A DNA stretch of 38,748 nt. Origin: an archaeon (GTDB lineage Archaea > Iainarchaeota > Iainarchaeia > CSSED10-239). Location of the stretch: positions 1-38,748 of the forward strand of contig JAKQTP010000274.1 in NCBI GenBank assembly GCA_029563035.1, in the 5' to 3' direction. A program made the position numbers and the translations under genes. Positions 37,167 to 38,748 of the stretch are shown here, one piece after another (the stretch's first letter is position 1; the number at the start of each line of letters is the position of its first letter). The notes beneath the pieces are model-generated. The model ran no database searches. It was not told the origin of the DNA and worked only from the letters and a program-made list of their open reading frames with translations.

Positions 37167-37204
37167 AAAATAGGTTGTTGATATAAATCACAACAACCTA
37201 TTTT
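37167..37204 (-). terminator. Terminator hairpin between recA and the 5'-3' exonuclease
   Basis: On the minus strand AAAATAGGTTGTTG pairs with CAACAACCTATTTT (14 bp, 10-nt loop), followed by TTTTTTT. It is only about 14 nt upstream of the exonuclease ATG and has no obvious promoter beyond it, so read-through or partial termination would regulate the downstream operon. Confidence 0.7.
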
Positions 37205-37221
37205 ACTTTAAAAATAAATTT

Positions 37222-38421
37222 CTATTTTTTATCCTCGCCTAAATCAAATTCGGACTCTTGCAAGTCATCTTCTTTTATTTTAGACATATCAATTTTCTTA
37301 ATTGTCCTTTTTCTTATTTTAGATTTAACCCATTCGTAAATATCTAAATCTGATAAATATTCTTCCCAACCTTTTTCTTGGAATTTTTCTCCATCTGGAA
37401 TTGGACAATCTTTATCTGGGTCTAACCATGTGTACCATGCACCTGATTTTGCAATATAATCATTGTCCTCTAAGAAGTCCAATAATGTTTTAGACTCTCT
37501 GATTCCTTGCAAGAACATAATCCTAAAAGTTGTCTCCCTATGTGGAATACCTACTTTGTTTTTAATTAATTTGGCATTCACATCACAACCTAAAACTAAC
37601 CCTTCGCCTTTTGGCTTCTTAGGTTTAGGCCCTTCTTTGCCATTTTTTTTCCAATTATTAACAACAATCTCATATTCTTCATCTGTCATAACAACTTCTG
37701 CAACCTCTATCTTCTTCATTCCCAATAGTTTAATTCTAAGAGAAGCAAAGAAATCTTTTGCTTTTCCACCTGGGGCAATGTCTGGGTCTCCATAACTTAT
37801 TCCAATAGTTTGGCGGATTTGATTTAAAAGTATTAAGCAACAATTTGCCTCTTTTAAGAAAGGAGAAATTTTTCTTAAACCCTTACCTAATTGTTTTGGC
37901 TTAAGACCTCCAAGGTTCATATTATTTTCATAACCGGCCTCTAACTCTGCATCTGTTACAAGAGCTGCTATACTATCTATAATACACAAAACAGGTTTGC
38001 CTTTCATTGATTTTTCCTTTGCAATTTCTTTTAAAGTTTCTTCTAATGAGGTAAACACATCTTCTATTGAAGTTGCATTATTATAAACCATATTTTCTCT
38101 ATCGACACCACAAGCCTCCATCATCTCAAATGCTCCAGCTTGTTCAACATCATAAAAAATACCGACACCTCCCATTTCTTGACAGTTTTTTAAACCGTTA
38201 AGTACGAGTGTAGTTTTACCTATTGATTCTTTACCAAATATTTCTACAACTCTACCGCAAGGCCAACCGCCTTGTTCTTTATTTGAAATTGTTATATCTA
38301 ATTTATAATCTCCGGTAGGTATCCAAATTTTTACTTCGCTTGATAAATCACTTCCGGACATAGAACTATTTGGGACTGATTCATTTTGTTTATCTATCAA
38401 TTTCTTTATAAATGGATTCAT
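37222..38421 (-). CDS. recA: RecA/UvsX-like recombinase
   Basis: A 399-aa strand-exchange ATPase. Walker A is GKESIGKT (63-70), Walker B is VLCIIDS with D149, and LILLNQIRQTIGISYGDPDI then APGGKAKDF is the L2/DNA-binding region. The acidic C-terminus (EDDLQESEFDLGED) is typical. It is somewhat longer than bacterial RecA (about 350 aa), with an insertion around residues 245-275 that is rich in Lys, Gly and Pro. It acts in recombination-dependent replication and repair. The stop is TAG. Confidence 0.92.
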   Translation of the reverse strand: MNPFIKKLIDKQNESVPNSSMSGSDLSSEVKIWIPTGDYKLDITISNKEQGGWPCGRVVEIFGKESIGKTTLVLNGLKNCQEMGGVGIFYDVEQAGAFEMMEACGVDRENMVYNNATSIEDVFTSLEETLKEIAKEKSMKGKPVLCIIDSIAALVTDAELEAGYENNMNLGGLKPKQLGKGLRKISPFLKEANCCLILLNQIRQTIGISYGDPDIAPGGKAKDFFASLRIKLLGMKKIEVAEVVMTDEEYEIVVNNWKKNGKEGPKPKKPKGEGLVLGCDVNAKLIKNKVGIPHRETTFRIMFLQGIRESKTLLDFLEDNDYIAKSGAWYTWLDPDKDCPIPDGEKFQEKGWEEYLSDLDIYEWVKSKIRKRTIKKIDMSKIKEDDLQESEFDLGEDKK

Positions 38422-38471
38422 ATTTTAATTTTTTTTAAATGGAAAATATTATTTAATTCATTATTAAAATA

Positions 38472-38748
38472 TTACTCATCATCATCAGCCAAAGAATCTA
38501 AATTATCTTCTATATCTTCTTTTTTAGTATTTGCAATATTTTCTACTCTATCTAAATAACCCTCAATCAATTCTTGCCTCTTTTGTAAATCCCAATAATT
38601 TTTCATTAATTGTTTTGGGTCAACACATTGTTCAATCCAATCATTTTTACATGCTTTAATTGTTTTTAATAATTCTTTGTCTTTTATTTCTTTAAAAGAT
38701 ACAGCATACATTGTAGCCGCAGGCGCATCACCGTCAAATGTGATTATA
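38472..38748 (-). CDS. Partial gene at right edge, possible toprim/primase C-terminus
   Basis: The frame is open to the window edge: the in-frame codons before the ATG at 38711 give IITFDGDAPAAT, an F-D-G-D pattern like the D-x-D motif of toprim domains (DnaG primase, topoisomerase). The gene therefore probably begins outside the window and 38711 is not the true start. The C-terminus is very acidic (DNLDSLADDDE). The toprim reading rests on a short stretch. Confidence 0.5.
   Translation of the reverse strand, partial: IITFDGDAPAATMYAVSFKEIKDKELLKTIKACKNDWIEQCVDPKQLMKNYWDLQKRQELIEGYLDRVENIANTKKEDIEDNLDSLADDDE

Noticed and set aside
1..38748. CRISPR array or insertion sequence
   Set aside because: No regularly spaced repeats of 24-40 bp and no transposase were seen; the only mobile-type genes are the two homing endonucleases.

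Overview
This 38.7 kb window is part of an AT-rich phage genome. Essentially every gene lies on the minus strand, so transcription runs from high to low coordinates. The host is probably a member of the Bacteroidota: the recurring promoter is TTTG, about 20 bp, then TAnnTTTG, the -33/-7 form used by that phylum's primary sigma factor, and genes lack obvious Shine-Dalgarno sequences. No virion structural genes or terminase were recognised.

Right part (about 22-38.7 kb) is replication and nucleotide metabolism: a partial toprim-like protein, RecA/UvsX, a FEN-type 5'-3' exonuclease, a DnaB/gp41-type helicase, class I ribonucleotide reductase, a nucleoside 2-deoxyribosyltransferase-like protein, a ParB-fold protein, a stripped-down family A DNA polymerase and a PD-(D/E)XK nuclease. 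Both the helicase and the large reductase subunit are fractured genes. Each is split into two ORFs at a split intein, with a free-standing homing endonuclease gene between the halves, so function needs protein trans-splicing.

Middle part (about 18.7-22 kb) holds a metallophosphoesterase, an Ntn-hydrolase-like gene and a tRNA region with two promoters. The proximal operon (Phe, Lys, Trp) is preceded by a 19-codon leader ORF containing W-F-K-K-F-K and then an intrinsic terminator. The starved codons would match the three tRNAs downstream, which looks like ribosome-mediated attenuation of a phage tRNA operon. The distal cluster has a tRNA-Met, a degenerate tRNA-like gene with apparent anticodon UUA, and an unexplained structured RNA.

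Left part (1-18.7 kb) is accessory, in short operons each started by the same promoter. One operon (about 10.6 to 5.4 kb) carries a macrodomain protein, PRPP synthetase, a HAD phosphatase and nicotinamide phosphoribosyltransferase. Another (about 2.45 to 0 kb) carries a PARP-type ADP-ribosyltransferase with WGR, helical and catalytic H-Y-E parts, followed by a kinase-like small protein. Together these form an NAD+/ADP-ribose module: NAD+ use, nicotinamide recycling via PRPP, and ADP-ribose removal.

The accessory region also shows unusual decoding or decay. Two genes continue for about 30 sensible codons past an in-frame UAG in the same CTTTTAGCAT context. Two genes are broken by one base at an A8 run. 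There is also a remnant of a DNA methyltransferase.
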